Origin: Microbacterium sp. MYb66
GTDB lineage: Bacteria; Actinomycetota; Actinomycetes; Actinomycetales; Microbacteriaceae
DNA: 64,000 bases
Reading direction: 5' to 3'
NCBI RefSeq assembly: GCF_002979435.1
Contig: NZ_PCOV01000004.1
Location: 62,001-126,000, forward strand
The translations under genes were made by a program, and so were the position numbers. Shown in pieces: positions 1 through 11,700 of this stretch. Numbering within the stretch: position 1 is the first letter of the stretch; every line of letters begins with the position of its first letter. The notes under the pieces were generated by a model, which searched no databases, was not told the DNA's origin, and saw only the letters and a list, made by a program, of their open reading frames with translations.

Positions 1-408
1 CTGCCGATGCTGCAGCGCGAGCTCGATCAGCAGGCCGCACGCAACCGCGCCCGCAGCTACCGCCCGGCCGAAGACCTCGACCCTGAGTTCGACGGGCTCC
101 CGCTCGACCCGGAGCCGGTGGCGGGGGCGCCGTTCCTGTTCACGATCGCGGGACTCGCAGACGACTCCGCCGCGGAGCTGCCCGCGCTGCCGCCCTTGAC
201 GGAGGAGGCGAAGATCGCCCTCCGGCAGGAGGTCACCCTCGCCGACGAGTATGCCAACATGGTCGGCCGCGAGATCTGCGGCATCCTGCTCCGTCATCGC
301 ATCCACATTCAGGCCGCCATCTCGCAGCACGTCGAACCGCAGATCGAGGCGCTGCTGGCGGAGCTGACCGAATCGCTGGACTCGCCGTTCGACCCCGACC
401 TGCCGTGA
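1..408 (+). CDS. Conserved hypothetical protein, probably 5'-truncated by the window edge
   Basis: The reading frame is open from base 1 and stops at 408. The first ATG is at base 7, giving 133 residues, but there is no room to see a ribosome binding site, so the true start may lie outside the window. The protein is acidic, with a Pro/Leu-rich first half and a predicted helical C-terminal half (roughly residues 70-120) that contains a single Cys in an EICGILLRH stretch. No signal peptide, membrane segment or known domain is recognised. It sits just upstream of the rpsL promoter, where rpoC-proximal genes usually lie in actinobacteria. Function unknown. Confidence 0.6.
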   Translation: MPMLQRELDQQAARNRARSYRPAEDLDPEFDGLPLDPEPVAGAPFLFTIAGLADDSAAELPALPPLTEEAKIALRQEVTLADEYANMVGREICGILLRHRIHIQAAISQHVEPQIEALLAELTESLDSPFDPDLP

Positions 409-414
409 GGGGGA

Positions 415-432
415 CGCGGCTCCCGAGCCGCG
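415..432. other. Small hairpin after the first gene
   Basis: CGCGGCTC (415-422) and GAGCCGCG (425-432) form a perfect 8-bp stem with a 2-base loop, just after the stop codon at 408. No T-tract follows. It may end transcription of the upstream gene before the rpsL promoter. Confidence 0.4.
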
Positions 433-448
433 CCGGACTTGCGCTCAT

Positions 449-477
449 TTGACCGTCACGTTACGCGGCATTACACT
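449..477 (+). promoter_or_regulatory. Predicted sigma-70-type promoter of the str operon
   Basis: TTGACC (449-454) and TACACT (472-477) are separated by exactly 17 bases. This is the best-looking promoter in the window. It would start a leader of about 160 bases before rpsL. The leader contains an inverted repeat GCACGTC-TT-GACGTGC near 490-506. Confidence 0.7.
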
Positions 478-643
478 TGACCAGGTGTGTGCACGTCTTG
501 ACGTGCGCACTGGGCGTCGGCACCATGCCGGTCCGCTCCCACGGCATACCCACCACACCAAAAGCTCGTCGATTCCGGCGTGCCGGTGGGTCATGATGTG
601 AAACCCATCACGCTGTCACCGTGCAGCACTATGAGGAGAGAAC

Positions 644-1012
644 GTGCCAACCATTCAGCAGTTGGTTCGCAAGGGTCGCTCGCCCAAGGTCACCAAGACC
701 AAGGCGCCGGCGCTCAAGTCGAACCCGCAGCAGGCCGGGGTCTGCACCCGCGTCTACACCACCACCCCGAAGAAGCCGAACTCGGCGATGCGCAAGGTCG
801 CTCGTGTGAAGCTCCGCAACGGGACCGAGGTCACCGCCTACATCCCCGGTGAGGGCCACAACCTGCAGGAGCACTCGCTGGTGCTCGTGCGCGGCGGTCG
901 TGTCAAGGACCTCCCCGGTGTGCGTTACAAGATCGTCCGTGGCGCCCTGGACACCCAGGCTGTCAAGAACCGTAAGCAGGCTCGTTCCCGCTACGGCGCG
1001 AAGAAGGGTTGA
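644..1012 (+). CDS. rpsL: 30S ribosomal protein S12
   Basis: 122 residues, the standard bacterial S12 length. It is part of the decoding centre of the small subunit. The start is GTG, preceded by a good GAGGAGAG Shine-Dalgarno sequence. The signature [16 protein letters not shown] is present. Lys43 and Lys88, the positions whose substitution commonly confers streptomycin resistance, are both wild-type Lys, so this allele should be streptomycin-sensitive at the S12 level. It is the first gene of the str operon and lies 5 bases from rpsG. Confidence 0.98.
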   Translation: MPTIQQLVRKGRSPKVTKTKAPALKSNPQQAGVCTRVYTTTPKKPNSAMRKVARVKLRNGTEVTAYIPGEGHNLQEHSLVLVRGGRVKDLPGVRYKIVRGALDTQAVKNRKQARSRYGAKKG

Positions 1013-1017
1013 GTTAG

Positions 1018-1488
1018 ATGCCTCGTAAGGGTCCCGCCCCCAAGCGCCCCGTCGTCAACGACCCGGTATACGGCGCGCCGATCGTCACCTCGCTGGTGAA
1101 CAAGATCCTCGTCGACGGCAAGAAGTCGCTGGCCGAGTCGATCGTCTACGGCGCCCTCCGCGGTGTCGAGGCGAAGAACGGTCAGGACGCCGTCGCCACG
1201 CTCAAGAAGGCGCTCGACAACGTGCGCCCGACCCTCGAGGTCCGCAGCCGCCGCGTCGGTGGCTCGACCTACCAGGTGCCGGTCGAGGTCAAGCCTCACC
1301 GTGCCAACACGCTCGCACTGCGCTGGCTCGTGAGCTACGCGAAGGGCCGTCGTGAGAAGACGATGACCGAGCGTCTGCAGAACGAGATCCTCGACGCGTC
1401 GAACGGCCTGGGTGCCGCGGTCAAGCGCCGTGAGGACACGCACAAGATGGCCGAGTCGAACCGCGCGTTCGCTCACTACCGCTGGTAA
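1018..1488 (+). CDS. rpsG: 30S ribosomal protein S7
   Basis: 156 residues, full length for S7, the primary 16S rRNA-binding protein that nucleates assembly of the 30S head. It starts [12 protein letters not shown] and has the typical [13 protein letters not shown] and LRWLV stretches and a C-terminus ending AHYRW. It follows rpsL by 5 bases and is therefore co-transcribed with it. A strong hairpin separates it from fusA. Confidence 0.98.
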   Translation: MPRKGPAPKRPVVNDPVYGAPIVTSLVNKILVDGKKSLAESIVYGALRGVEAKNGQDAVATLKKALDNVRPTLEVRSRRVGGSTYQVPVEVKPHRANTLALRWLVSYAKGRREKTMTERLQNEILDASNGLGAAVKRREDTHKMAESNRAFAHYRW

Positions 1489-1496
1489 ACAGCTTC

Positions 1497-1529
1497 GCCC
1501 GCCCCTCGGCCACTCGCCGAGGGGCGGGC
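1497..1529 (+). terminator. Hairpin between rpsG and fusA
   Basis: A perfect 14-bp stem (1497-1510 with 1516-1529) with loop CACTC follows the rpsG stop at once. No U-tract follows, so partial termination, attenuation or mRNA processing is more likely than complete termination, since fusA normally belongs to the same operon. Confidence 0.6.
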
Positions 1530-1575
1530 ACCCCCTCTTCGCAGTACGACTGCTCCAAAAGATAAGGACACTCCT

Positions 1576-3690
1576 GTGGCACAAGACGTGCTCACGGACC
1601 TGAGCAAGGTCCGCAACATCGGCATCATGGCGCACATCGATGCCGGCAAGACCACGACGACCGAGCGCATCCTGTTCTACACGGGCGTCAACCACAAGCT
1701 CGGCGAGACGCACGATGGTGCCTCGACCACCGACTGGATGGAGCAGGAGAAGGAGCGCGGCATCACGATCACGTCTGCCGCCGTGACCTGCTTCTGGAAC
1801 AAGAACCAGATCAACATCATCGACACCCCCGGTCACGTGGACTTCACGGTCGAGGTGGAGCGCTCGCTCCGCGTCCTCGACGGTGCCGTCGCGGTGTTCG
1901 ACGGCAAGGAGGGCGTCGAGCCCCAGTCCGAGACCGTCTGGCGTCAGGCCGACAAGTACAACGTCCCCCGTATCTGCTTCGTCAACAAGATGGACAAGCT
2001 CGGTGCGGACTTCTACTTCACCGTCGACACGATCATCAACCGTCTGGGTGCCAAGCCCCTCGTCATCCAGCTGCCGATCGGCGCGGAGAGCGACTTCATC
2101 GGCGTCGTCGACCTGGTCGAGATGCGTGCACTCGTCTGGGCCGGTGACTCCAAGGGTGACGTCACCATGGGTGCCTCCTACGAGATCCAGGAGATCCCGG
2201 AAGACCTCAAGGAGAAGGCGGCCGAGTACCGTCAGCAGCTCCTCGAGACCGTCGCCGAGACCGACGACGCGCTGCTCGAGAAGTTCTTCGGTGGCGAGGA
2301 GCTCACGGTCGCCGAGATCAAGGGCGCGATCCGCAAGCTGACCGTCGCATCCGAGATCTACCCGGTGCTCTGCGGCTCCGCGTTCAAGAACCGCGGCGTC
2401 CAGCCGATGCTCGACGCGGTCGTCGACTACCTCCCGAACCCGCTCGACGTGGGTTCCATCGAGGCGCACGACCCCAAGGACTACGACACGATCATCGAGC
2501 GTCACCCCGACGCGAAGGACCCGTTCGCGGCCCTCGCGTTCAAGGTCGCCGTGCACCCGTTCTTCGGTCGCCTGACCTACGTGCGCGTCTACTCGGGTCA
2601 CCTCGAGTCCGGTTCTGCGGTCATCAACTCGACCAAGAACAAGAAGGAGCGCATCGGGAAGATCTTCCAGATGCACGCCAACAAGGAGATCCCGGTCCCC
2701 TCGGTCACCGCCGGCAACATCTACGCGGTCATCGGCCTCAAGGACACCACCACGGGTGACACCCTCACCGACCCGGCGGCTCCGGTCGTCCTCGAGTCGA
2801 TGACGTTCCCCGAGCCCGTCATCGAGGTCGCCATCGAGCCGAAGACCAAGGCCGACCAGGAGAAGCTGGGTGTCGCCATCCAGAAGCTCGCTGAGGAGGA
2901 CCCGACCTTCCGCACGGAGCTCAACCCCGAGACCGGTCAGACGACCATCAAGGGCATGGGCGAGCTCCACCTCGACATCCTCGTGGACCGCATGAAGCGC
3001 GAGTTCAACGTCGAGGCCAACGTGGGCAAGCCGCAGGTGGCATACCGCGAGACGCTCAAGAAGGCCGTCGAGAAGCACGACTACACGCACAAGAAGCAGA
3101 CCGGTGGCTCCGGCCAGTTCGCGAAGATCCAGTTCACCATCGAGCCGATGGACCTGGACTCCGAGAAGACCTACGAGTTCGTGAACGCCGTCACCGGTGG
3201 TCGCATCCCTCGTGAGTACATCGGCTCGATCGACGCCGGTTTCCAGGATGCGATGAACGTCGGCGTGCTCGCGGGCTACCCGATGGTCGGCGTCAAGGCG
3301 ACCATCGTCGATGGTGCGGCTCACGACGTCGACTCCTCGGAGATGGCGTTCAAGATCGCGGGCTCCATGGGCTTCAAGGAGGCCGCTCGTCGCGCCAACC
3401 CCGTGCTGCTCGAGCCGCTGATGGCCGTCGAGGTCCGTACGCCCGAGGAGTACATGGGCGACGTCATCGGCGACCTGAACTCGCGTCGTGGCCAGATCCA
3501 GTCGATGGAAGACGCCGCAGGCGTCAAGGTCGTCCGCGCTCAGGTCCCGCTGTCCGAGATGTTCGGCTACATCGGCGACCTGCGCTCGAAGACCTCGGGC
3601 CGCGCCGTCTACTCGATGGAGTTCCACAGCTACGCTGAGGTTCCCCGCGCAGTGGCCGACGAGATCGTCCAGAAGACCAAGGGCGAGTAA
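1576..3690 (+). CDS. fusA: Elongation factor G
   Basis: 704 residues, full length for EF-G, the GTPase that drives ribosome translocation. The GTP-binding G1 motif AHIDAGKT is at residues 19-26, DTPGH is near residue 90 and NKMD is near residue 140. Domains II-V follow, including the MGELHLDI and GRIPREYI stretches. The GTG start follows AAGGACACTCCT. It lies in the usual str order rpsG-fusA-tuf. Confidence 0.98.
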   Translation: MAQDVLTDLSKVRNIGIMAHIDAGKTTTTERILFYTGVNHKLGETHDGASTTDWMEQEKERGITITSAAVTCFWNKNQINIIDTPGHVDFTVEVERSLRVLDGAVAVFDGKEGVEPQSETVWRQADKYNVPRICFVNKMDKLGADFYFTVDTIINRLGAKPLVIQLPIGAESDFIGVVDLVEMRALVWAGDSKGDVTMGASYEIQEIPEDLKEKAAEYRQQLLETVAETDDALLEKFFGGEELTVAEIKGAIRKLTVASEIYPVLCGSAFKNRGVQPMLDAVVDYLPNPLDVGSIEAHDPKDYDTIIERHPDAKDPFAALAFKVAVHPFFGRLTYVRVYSGHLESGSAVINSTKNKKERIGKIFQMHANKEIPVPSVTAGNIYAVIGLKDTTTGDTLTDPAAPVVLESMTFPEPVIEVAIEPKTKADQEKLGVAIQKLAEEDPTFRTELNPETGQTTIKGMGELHLDILVDRMKREFNVEANVGKPQVAYRETLKKAVEKHDYTHKKQTGGSGQFAKIQFTIEPMDLDSEKTYEFVNAVTGGRIPREYIGSIDAGFQDAMNVGVLAGYPMVGVKATIVDGAAHDVDSSEMAFKIAGSMGFKEAARRANPVLLEPLMAVEVRTPEEYMGDVIGDLNSRRGQIQSMEDAAGVKVVRAQVPLSEMFGYIGDLRSKTSGRAVYSMEFHSYAEVPRAVADEIVQKTKGE

Positions 3691-3705
3691 TCGCTCTTCT
3701 GGGTT

Positions 3706-3740
3706 CCCCGCGGCGCCGAGCACCGCGAAGCGCCGCGGGG
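3706..3740 (+). terminator. Hairpin between fusA and tuf
   Basis: CCCCGCGGCG (3706-3715) pairs perfectly with CGCCGCGGGG (3731-3740) across a 15-base loop, 16 bases after the fusA stop. No long T-run follows. tuf probably also has its own promoter; TAAACT at 3778-3783 is a possible -10 box. Confidence 0.55.
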
Positions 3741-3859
3741 TTCCCAGGTCACCTACAACTTCACATTCCCTCTCTACTAAACTGAGAACCTAACCCGTAG
3801 AGAACCGGTCGCAAACCAGTGCCCGGTCACCTCTACAACGACGTCCTGAGGAGGACCCA

Positions 3860-5050
<1,191 letters not shown>

Positions 5051-5066
5051 GCATCTGCTTCCTCGC

Positions 5067-5098
5067 AGCGGGGTCGGGCCTTCGGGTCCGGCCCCGCT
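5067..5098 (+). terminator. tuf terminator hairpin
   Basis: A 14-bp stem with two G-U-type pairs (5067-5080 with 5085-5098) is closed by a TTCG tetraloop, 16 bases after the tuf stop, followed by GTCGTT. It marks the end of the str operon. Confidence 0.75.
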
Positions 5099-5201
5099 GT
5101 CGTTAACCGGGGACCCGAGGGTTCCCTTCGGCGGGACGGGCATGCACAATGAGTGTGGTCGGCCCGTCGGTCGACAGCACACACGTCAGAAGGGGAACCA
5201 T

Positions 5202-5414
5202 ATGGGCATCGACGACGCCGTGAACAAGGGCAAAGACCTCTACGAGCAGAACAAGGACAAGATCGCCGAGGCGGTCAAGAGCGAGCAGGCCGAGGACATC
5301 AGCGACAAGGTGCTCGACGGCGTCGCCGACTTCGCCAAGAAGATCGCCCCGGGTGCTGCCGACAAGATCGATGAGATCCGCGACAGCGCGGACAAGGCGG
5401 TCGGCAACGAGTAG
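5202..5414 (+). CDS. Rv0909/MT0933-type antitoxin-like protein
   Basis: 70 residues starting MGIDDAVNKGKDLYEQ, acidic and Lys-rich, predicted to be almost entirely helical. This matches the MT0933-like antitoxin family (mycobacterial Rv0909), as recognised by eye. The ATG follows AGAAGGGGAACCAT. An in-frame upstream extension exists, but this ATG has the only good Shine-Dalgarno sequence. No neighbouring toxin gene is visible, so an antitoxin role is uncertain; CsbD-like or stress-related small proteins look similar. It lies between the tuf terminator and its own terminator, so it is monocistronic. Confidence 0.7.
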   Translation: MGIDDAVNKGKDLYEQNKDKIAEAVKSEQAEDISDKVLDGVADFAKKIAPGAADKIDEIRDSADKAVGNE

Positions 5415-5432
5415 CAACCCCTCACCTCGCTG

Positions 5433-5469
5433 AGCGGCGACCCATCCATCGGATGGGTCGCCGCTTTTT
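5433..5469 (+). terminator. Intrinsic terminator
   Basis: A perfect 15-bp stem (5433-5447 with 5451-5465), loop ATC, is followed by a T-run at 5465-5469. It is a classical rho-independent terminator for the small antitoxin-like gene. Confidence 0.9.
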
Positions 5470-5735
5470 CGTGCGCTGACGAGACGCGTCGGTTCGCCGA
5501 TTGGCATCCTGAAGTATCGATATGCCAGGATAAAGGAAGTACGACTCCTTGGACGTTTGGCTACAGACGCTCGAGGTGGCTGGTCGTTCAGCCAGAGGCG
5601 ACCGGATTCGCCGCGCCCTCTCCGCAGAGGGCCGGAGCTGCCGTTCTGCCGCGCGCATGAGCGGAAATCGCCCCCCGGACCGGGGGGATAGGGGAGGGCC
5701 GTCGGCATTGTCGACGGCGGGGGAGGAATGCGCTC
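5470..5735. other. Intergenic region before the giant surface-protein gene
   Basis: No credible gene is seen. A TTG-started frame from 5549 exists but lacks family resemblance and overlaps the next gene. The region holds an inverted repeat TGGCAT...ATGCCA (5502-5507 and 5522-5527) and a G/C palindrome at 5671-5687. It probably carries the promoter and regulatory sites of the next gene. Confidence 0.5.
5671..5687. promoter_or_regulatory. GC palindrome, candidate operator
   Basis: CCCCCCGG-A-CCGGGGGG is a perfect 17-bp palindrome ending 48 bases before the ATG of the giant surface protein, followed by GATAGGGGAGGG. Its position suggests a regulator-binding site controlling that gene. The regulator is unknown. 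Confidence 0.4.
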
Positions 5736-8700
5736 ATGCGCGCCGAAAAACTGTACGTTCACGCTGCCCGCCGCAAGCCGTGGGCCATCATCGCAGCGAT
5801 CGCCGTTCTCGTCTCGGCACTCGTCGTGCCGACCGCACCGGTCTACGCGGCCGAAGGGGATCCCGAGTACCTGACGGTCTCGAAGAGCGTCTCGCCCGCC
5901 ACGGTCTCGCCGGGGCAGCCGTTCACCTACACGATCGCGGTCAACTGCTCGGAGAGCTCGTGCCTCGACGCGACTCTCACGGATGCGCTGCCGGCCGAGC
6001 TCGCCGGCTACACGATCCAGAACGTGTCGATGCAGCCGGGGGCAGCGAGCATTCCGCGTGACGTCACCTGGAGCGTCGACGGAGCGGTCGGCACGACGAC
6101 CCCGTCCGTCGTGACCGCCGACACCGTCCTCGACGTCGACTTCACGGGTGCCATCAGCGCACCCGCCGGAACCGGACTGCAGAACGGTCAGACGTTCACG
6201 GTCACGATCACCCTCCAGGTCCCCGACTACCTGCCGCCGGGGACCCGGACGATCACGAACGTGGCGAAGACGGAGGCGACCAACTCCGCGCCCGACACCG
6301 ATGACGCGACCATCACCGTGGTCACTCCGGAGATCCTCGCCGTCGACGTGGCGAAGACGTGGTCGCCTTCGCCGCAGAGCTTCAACCCCGGTTCGGCCTC
6401 GAGCATCGGCCTGACCGTCACGAACGCCTCCAACGGGCCCGTCGAGACACTCATCGTCCAGGAGCCCGCGACCGCGGAGGACGGCGCGACGACCCTCGAC
6501 GCGAGCAACCCGTTCCTGATCACGGACTTCACCGGCTTCGGCGCGACCGCCCTGCCCGACGGGGCGGATGAGGTGCAGACCGATCTCTACCTGCAGCAGG
6601 CGGACGGGACGTGGCAGTGGGTTCCCGGACCTCCGTCCGGCAGGCCCGAGATCCCCTCCGACGTGGACCCGGCCGCGATCGGCGGCATCCGACTCACCTA
6701 CACCGGCTCGGCGATCCAGGAGGCAGCGAGCGGCACCGTCGCCATCGACGTCGTCCAGCGTGAGACGAACCGCAACACCGACGCCGACCTGTCGACCGCC
6801 ACGCACAAGATCGACAACGTCGTGACGGCGACGGCTGCCGTCGAAGGACGAGACCCGGTCACGGACACGGCAGGAGCCACCTATCAGGTGATCCCCGCCT
6901 CGATCGCCGCAGCGACGAGCAAGAACATCAACCCCGATCGCATCGCCGCCGGCGACAGCGCCGAGGCCCGCATCGTCGGCACCAACACCTCCGACGTGGG
7001 GGTCAACGAGCTGCGGGTCGCAGACCTCGACTTCTTCGACGAGGACATCCTCTTCCTGGGCTTCACCTCCGCGCCGGTGTGGCCGCAGGACGCGGACGCC
7101 GGTGTGGTGCGCTACCACCCGCTCGACGGCAGCGCGGTGGTCGAGGTGGCGCTGGTCGAGGGTGTGATTCCGGCCCTGCCCGCGGACGCCATCTCCGGAT
7201 TCGAGTTCGTCTTCACCGCCGCGAACGGCGGGATCGCCTCCGGATCGAGTGCTGTCATCGACTTCACGATCGGCTCGAAGGAGTCCGCGATCGGCAGTGG
7301 CACGCAGCGGACAGTGACGAACTCGGCCACCACCTCGGTCATCGCGCAGAACGGCGTGGATGCCGAGGCGACCGACACGGCCGATCTCACGCTGCTCAAG
7401 CCCGAGATCGATGTCACGCTGGACAAGAGCATCCGCCCCTCCGGATCCGTCGCCCCCGGCGAGCGGGTCGTGACGGAGCTGACCGCGAAGCTCACCACGA
7501 CGTCCGACTACGTGCGTCCGACGCAGATCGTCGTCGAGGACGCCTGGACCGGCGACGGCGACTTCTGGGACGCCTTCGACCTCGTGTCGATCGCTCCGAC
7601 GCAGGTCCCCTCGAACGCAACCCTCGCGATCGAGGTGCAGGACGAGAACGGAGACTGGCGACAGCTCCAGGTGTTCTTCGCGCAGGCACAGCCGCACCTG
7701 GTCTCGATGACCGCGACCGAGATCGCGGCCGCGCTCCCGAGCAGTGTCTCGATCGACGACCTCCGCGGCATCCGCTTCACATTCGACAACACGACCGCCG
7801 ACGGATTCCCGGCCGGTACCACCGTGACGCCGTACGTCGTGACGGAGGCGCGCAGCGAGCTGCGCAGCGGAGGCGACACGGCCCCGGTCCCCGACAAGCC
7901 GGTGACGTACACGAACAGTGCGACCACGACCGGCACCGGCAAGACGGCGGTGGGCACCCCGCTCACCGACACCGACGAAGACCAGGGCACCGCCGTCATC
8001 GAGACCGAATCGGGCCAGGGGACGATCGGGATCGACAAGCGGTGGAGCGAACCCACCGTCTCCGCACAGTCCGGGCAGCTCCGCGGCACGACTCTGAGCT
8101 GGAGCGTGGGCGAGGGGTACGGCAGCGTCGTGATCTCCGACCCCGCCACGAGCGGCGACGCCTTCGACCCGGCCAGCGCTCCCGGCGCGATCGCCGGTTC
8201 CGTGTTCGACGCGTTCGACCTCGTGCGGATCAACGCGATCCCCGCGGATCCCGAGCCGTTCAGCAACGGCTGGTACATGCGGTACGACAACGTAGACGCG
8301 GTGGAGCTCTACCTCGGCGGCACGTGGCAGACGATTCCCGCGCCCCCGGAAGGATGGATCCAGAACGGAGCGTTCGTCGGTCACGTGCTGGCGCCCGCTG
8401 CCAGCGAGAACGCCACCGGCTTCCGCATCCGTCTCTCCCCGAACGATCAGGCTCGAGCCGCGGCCGTCGCAGCGGGTGACCCGTGGGTCACCGCGCTGGG
8501 CGCCGGTGTCGGATCCAGCAGCGCGATCCGGACCTTCGACCTGACCTGGCAGATCCGCGACCAGAAGCGGTCGGACGGGAGCTGGGTCACCGACAAGGCG
8601 CGGTACAACACCGCTGACGCCGGGTTGGTCGAGAACTCCACGCGCATCGACGCCGAGACCCTCGCGACAGGTGCCGTGCACAGCGACACCGACGCCGATT

Positions 8701-11700
8701 CGATCCTGATCACCAACCCGGGTCCGGGAGTCACGGTGCGCAAGTCGGTCACGCCGACCTCGTCTCTGCACGTGCCGTTCCCCGGCACCGCCCCGTCCGC
8801 CTACCCGACCGCGAGCTACACTCTCGAGGCCCGCAACGACTCCGTCTCCTCCGCGTCGTATGTCCGTGTCACGGACCCGCCGGTGTGCGCCGACGGAGAG
8901 GCGATGGCGCTCTGCCAGAGCCCCGGAACAGCGGCCGGCGCGACGGGGGATCCCTTCGCAGACGGCATCGACTGGCTGACCGGGTCCGGACAGGGGAACC
9001 CGTTCGAGCGCTTCGACCTGCGCCGGGTCACCGTATCGGCCTCGATCCCCGCTGAGGTCGACCTGGCGGCGAGCATCGTGTGGCTCCTGCGTCACGACGA
9101 CGGCTCGTACACCACCGAGCAGTCGACGGCAGCTGCGGTGAATGCGATGGCTCCGGCGGACCTCGCCGACGTCGTGGGCGTCAGCGTCACCTTCCAGGGG
9201 ACCGACCCGGCGACCACCGGCGGCACCATCAGCTCGGCGAACGTGCTGCGGATCGTCATGGACACCCAGCTGCGACCGACGCTGCGGAGTTCCGGCGAGC
9301 CGCAGGTCGTGGCCGCCAACGAGAGGGTCGGAGTGGCCAACCGCGTGTTCGCGCAGTCCTACGACCCCATCCTGAACGACGGCGTGACCACCGGCGCGCG
9401 CGATGCCGTGGCGGTGACGCTCACGGGCGGCGACCTCAACGTCGCGCCGCGCAAGACCGTGTCGCCGAACGCGCTCACGGAACCGACGAAGGACACTCCC
9501 GTCACGGTCACTCTGGGCGCGAACCAGGGCACCTCGCCGGTCAGCACGCTGTCTCCTGCGGAGGTGCGTCTGACCGATGACATCACGGGCTCGCCGAAGT
9601 TCTGGAACTCGTTCGACTTCACCGGCCTCGGCGCCATCACGCCGCCGGCCGGAGCCGATCGGGTGCGGGTCGCGGTGTTCGGTCCGTTCGGCGCCGACGG
9701 TGCGGCGGAGTGGGTCGAGTCCGCTCCGACGGCGATCGGGAGCGCGACCGTCCCGGTCGCGGCCGACCGGTACGGCGACGTGCAGGGCATCCGGTTCGCG
9801 TTCTCCCGCGCCGACGGCGCGTTCTTCTCGCCGACCGTTCCCGCTCCGCGCTGGAGCACTTCGGCGGCGTTCACGGTGCAGCTCCGTGAGGACGACCGCG
9901 CCACCGGTGCCGCGATCGCCATGACCGGCAGCGTGCCCAATACGGTGACGGTCATCAGCGACCGGCTGAACGGCGAGACCTCGGAGGAGAAGTCCACCGA
10001 CGCCTCGATCGCGCTGAGCCCGGGCACCTTCCGGATCTCGGTCAACAAGCAGGTCAACGACGGCGTCAGCCACTTCGCCACCGCTGGCGACCTGCTGCCG
10101 TGGGACCTCGCCTTCACGAACACCGGCACCGGGTACCTGACGGTCGAGGAGCTTCGCGATCTGCTGCCGTCGCACCTCGTGTACCTGGGTGACGAGCCCG
10201 TGTACACGCCTGCTTCCGGAGGCCTGCTCGGTGCGCCGGAGAGCATGACCGAGGAAGACGGGGAACTCGTGTTCACCTGGGGGACCGGCGCGCGCATGGC
10301 GCCCGGCGAGACCTTCTCGGTCAGGGTGCTCCTGCAGCTCCAGCCCGGTCTGGGCATCGGCCAGCAGGCTGTGAACCAGATGACCGTCCACACGGCGGAG
10401 AACCTGCAGGCATGCACCAACACCCGCCCCGGCGGTGCCGTCACGGGTGCGTGGGCGGCGGACGACACCACCTGCGGGACCACCGACTACGTCACGCCCG
10501 CGAACGCGACCAGCCTGTTCGTGGTCAAGGGCGTGCGCGGTGAGCGTCCCGGCGCCGTGTTCCCGGGCGCTCCCGACCGGATCTGCCAGCAGAACCTGGT
10601 CGTGACCGGTGGAGCGTACTTCCGCTCGCCGTGCGCGGCGAACAGCGAGATCGGCGGGACCGACGACTGGGTGCTTCGCGCGCAGAACGGCGGGACCAGC
10701 GAGATGGCGGAGATGGTGCTGTTCGACCAGCTCCCCGTCGCGGGCGACCGTTCGCTGATCTCCGGCGCGAGCCGCGGATCGGTGTTCCGGCCGCAGCTGC
10801 TCGATGATCTCGCGATCAACGCCCCGCAGGGGACGACGACGGTCGTGCAGGTCTCGACGTCCGCGGACGTCTGCGCCCGCACCTGGGGCAACCTGGTCAA
10901 CCAGAACCCGTGCGAGCAGAACGGCGAAGTGTGGGTGGTCGCCGATGCGGACACCGACTGGTCCGTCGTCTCCGGCATCCGCGTGAGCCTGGACTTCCGT
11001 TCGACGGCGGCCGGGGCTCTCACGCCGGGGCAGTTCGTCGACGTGACGTACAGCACGACGAACGTCGTGGCCTCGGCAGCGAACCCGAGTGGTGCGCCTT
11101 CGAGCGTCCCCGCTTCGGATTCGTTCGCCTGGAACCAGTTCGGCGTGAAGTTCCGCGACAAGGACTCGGCCGCCTTCCAGCGCATCGCACCGTCTCCGGT
11201 CGGCACACACCTCGTGGTCGGCGCCCTGCGCGTCGACAAGAAGGTCACCGGTGCGGCGGCGGCGTACGCTCCTGATGAGTTCCGGGCCGATGTGGTCTGC
11301 ACGATCGACGGCGTCGAGCTCGGCATGGGCGCGGACGCGGTCGTCGTGCTCGATGACGGAAACGGCTTCAGCCGCCGTATCGACGGCATTCCGCTCGGCG
11401 CCTCCTGCACGATCACCGAGCAGGGCGCGACCGGCTCCTACGGAGAGGCGAGCCGCTCCGGCTCCCCGACCACGGTCGTGATCTCCGAGGTGGCGGAAGC
11501 AGGCGACGCCGTTCCGGCGGATGACATCGTGGAACTCGGCAACGACTACACGTTCTCCGGGTTCAGCGTCACGAAGGACGTGGACACGGATGCCGTCGCC
11601 GGCAGCTTCGGTCCGTTCGACTTCACCGTGACCTGCACGACGGCGACCGGTGTTCCCGTGACCTTCGCCGGGGGTGCGACCCAGCTCGACTTCACGCTCG

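Noticed and set aside
991..3723. A 910-codon minus-strand frame opposite rpsG and fusA
   Set aside because: It is antisense to certain ribosomal genes, of biased composition, with no ribosome binding site. A GC-rich shadow.
5549..6061. A TTG-started frame running into the surface-protein gene
   Set aside because: No family resemblance, weak ribosome binding site, and it overlaps the well-supported downstream start in another frame.
5103..11210. A 2035-codon open frame on the minus strand opposite the surface-protein gene
   Set aside because: It is an Arg/Asp/Val-rich shadow of a high-GC gene. The plus-strand frame has a signal peptide, repeats and LPMTG signal, and the minus frame resembles no family.
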